Shown: positions 6,842-7,461 of the stretch, in pieces
How the letters are laid out: each line of letters opens with the position of its first letter
How positions within the stretch are numbered: position 1 is the first letter of the stretch
Source of the DNA: Hydrogenothermaceae bacterium
Lineage (GTDB): Bacteria; Aquificota; Aquificia; Aquificales; Hydrogenothermaceae
Assembly (NCBI GenBank): GCA_026985705.1
Contig: JALSPY010000265.1
Coordinates: 1 to 7,461, forward strand
Direction: 5' to 3'
Length of the DNA: 7,461 nucleotides
Notes under the pieces: model-generated
Database searches by the model: none
The model's input: the letters and a program-made list of their open reading frames with translations, nothing else
What the model was told of the DNA's origin: nothing
Position numbers and translations under genes: made by a program

Positions 6842-7133
6842 TCAATAAGTGTCTAATATTATACAAAATTTACCAGTACGAACCTTCTTATATCCATCCA
6901 AAAATGTGAAATCTATAGTTATTAGTCTTTCTTTAATTAATCTAATTGCTATAAGGAATAATGCTTTCATTACTTTCATTACAACAAATAGTTTGGATTT
7001 GTTAATTAGTTTCCATATTTTATTTACTTTAGATTGTTTTTAATAAGGTAGGTTAATAAAGTCTGCAATAGACCTAATTAATGGCTTTTTTATGAACTCC
7101 AAAAGTATTTAGTAAATTTGCAATTTTTTTCAT
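6842..7133 (-). pseudogene. Decayed reading frame, possibly the N-terminal part of a DDE transposase
   Basis: On the minus strand a 19-residue start (MKKIANLLNTFGVHKKAIN, ATG at 7133, stop at 7074) is continued, after a one-base frame change near 7078, by IRSIADFINLPY and an in-frame TAA at 7040-7042. The same frame then stays open for 65 codons to a TGA at 6842-6844. This last part has protein-like composition and includes KIWKLI (residues 8-13 after the stop), a hydrophobic helix with ALFLIAIRLIKER, and ITIDFTFLDGYKKV. The last motif resembles the strand carrying the first catalytic aspartate of DDE transposases. Removing one frameshift and one stop gives about 96 continuous residues. The rest of the catalytic domain is absent: 6661-6841 shows no continuation. 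I cannot name the insertion-sequence family, and a relic of another gene is possible. Confidence 0.35.
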
Positions 7134-7233
7134 TTTTATTCTTCTTCTATGATTTATTCTCTCTTTTTTATTTTATCTCTTTTTTCTATCTAATTAAAGA
7201 TGAGGTATAGGTATTCAACTTTGTAAGTGAAAA

Positions 7234-7461
7234 TCATATTAAACCCAAAAAAACAAAAATTAAAGATAAGTATTTTCTTAAACTCTTTATACCTTTGCTA
7301 TTTCCTTTCGTTTCCTTCCTTAAACTTGCTAATTTATCTCTTAAAAACAAATGTAATCCCTCATTCCTATTTGTCTTCCAAAAATTTTTTACATCATGTC
7401 TACTAACATCTAAAAACTCTTTCACTTTATATCCATCACTTTCATGCATTGAACTATATTT
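7234..7461 (-). pseudogene. Partial helix-turn-helix reading frame, possible IS630-type transposase remnant
   Basis: The frame is open to the right edge of the window, so its true start may lie outside; an internal ATG at 7449 would give 71 residues. From that ATG, GYKVKEF at 6-12 followed by LDVSRHDVKNFWKTNRNEGL at 13-32 resembles the helix-turn-helix opening of IS630-type transposases, which typically reads GYSVKEIAEILGVSR...W...EG. About three residues seem missing between the two helices. The frame then drifts into a lysine-rich stretch and a hydrophobic end (LSLIFVFLGLI) and stops at 7234 without any catalytic domain. This fits a truncated, decaying element in the same orientation as the remnant at 6842-7133. 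A short genuine DNA-binding gene extending past the edge is the alternative. Confidence 0.35.

Noticed and set aside
6849..7043. Plus-strand reading frame of 64 codons
   Set aside because: It has no ribosome binding site and a hydrophobic, low-complexity composition, and the opposite strand over the same bases reads more like a real protein. It is probably a shadow of the minus-strand relic.
6649..7461. Search for tRNA, small RNA, CRISPR repeats or a riboswitch in the long non-coding stretch
   Set aside because: I see no cloverleaf, no regularly spaced repeats and no G/C-containing structured block; the sequence is A/T-rich with polypyrimidine runs and the two decayed frames.

Overview
The window is very AT-rich, has short intergenic gaps and abutting genes, and looks like a chromosomal segment of a Gram-negative-type (diderm) thermophile. 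Lysine/isoleucine/glutamate-rich proteins, a type II secretion (Gsp) gene set and the style of the 218-residue regulator suggest the Aquificota (Hydrogenothermaceae/Sulfurihydrogenibium-like). That assignment comes from recalled protein style, not from any search.

Layout. (1) Positions 1-1625, minus strand: the start of a type II secretion operon in the order gspN-like, gspC and a probable gspD that runs off the left edge. gspN and gspC abut exactly (TAGATG), and gspC overlaps the next gene by 20 bases. (2) 1626-1702: a 77-base divergent intergenic region with a perfect 18-base palindrome in its middle. (3) 1703-2359, plus strand: a small helix-turn-helix protein with a strong ribosome binding site. 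(4) 2360-2415: a convergent gap with a T-rich terminator-like tract and a small inverted repeat. (5) 2416-6648, minus strand: a two-gene unit made of a membrane-anchored GGDEF-EAL protein followed with zero gap (again TAGATG) by RNase R. (6) 6649-7461: about 800 bases with no intact gene. It holds a possible promoter and an AT-rich direct repeat upstream of the GGDEF-EAL gene. It also holds two decayed minus-strand reading frames that look like transposase remnants, one with a frameshift and an internal stop, the other cut by the right edge.

How the genes may work together. GspC and GspD form the inner-to-outer membrane bridge of the type II secretion system, and GspN is an accessory component. 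The divergent regulator may control itself and the gsp operon through the shared palindrome (inference). The GGDEF-EAL protein keeps all recognisable EAL catalytic residues, while its GGDEF half has lost a metal ligand and has a changed signature loop. It is therefore best read as a c-di-GMP phosphodiesterase driven by an extracytoplasmic helical sensor domain. Its tight coupling to RNase R is the most unusual arrangement in the window.

I see no rRNA, tRNA, CRISPR array or intact insertion sequence. No undescribed system stands out clearly. The best leads are the unrecognised sensor domain, the c-di-GMP/RNase R gene pair, and the regulator with its palindrome.
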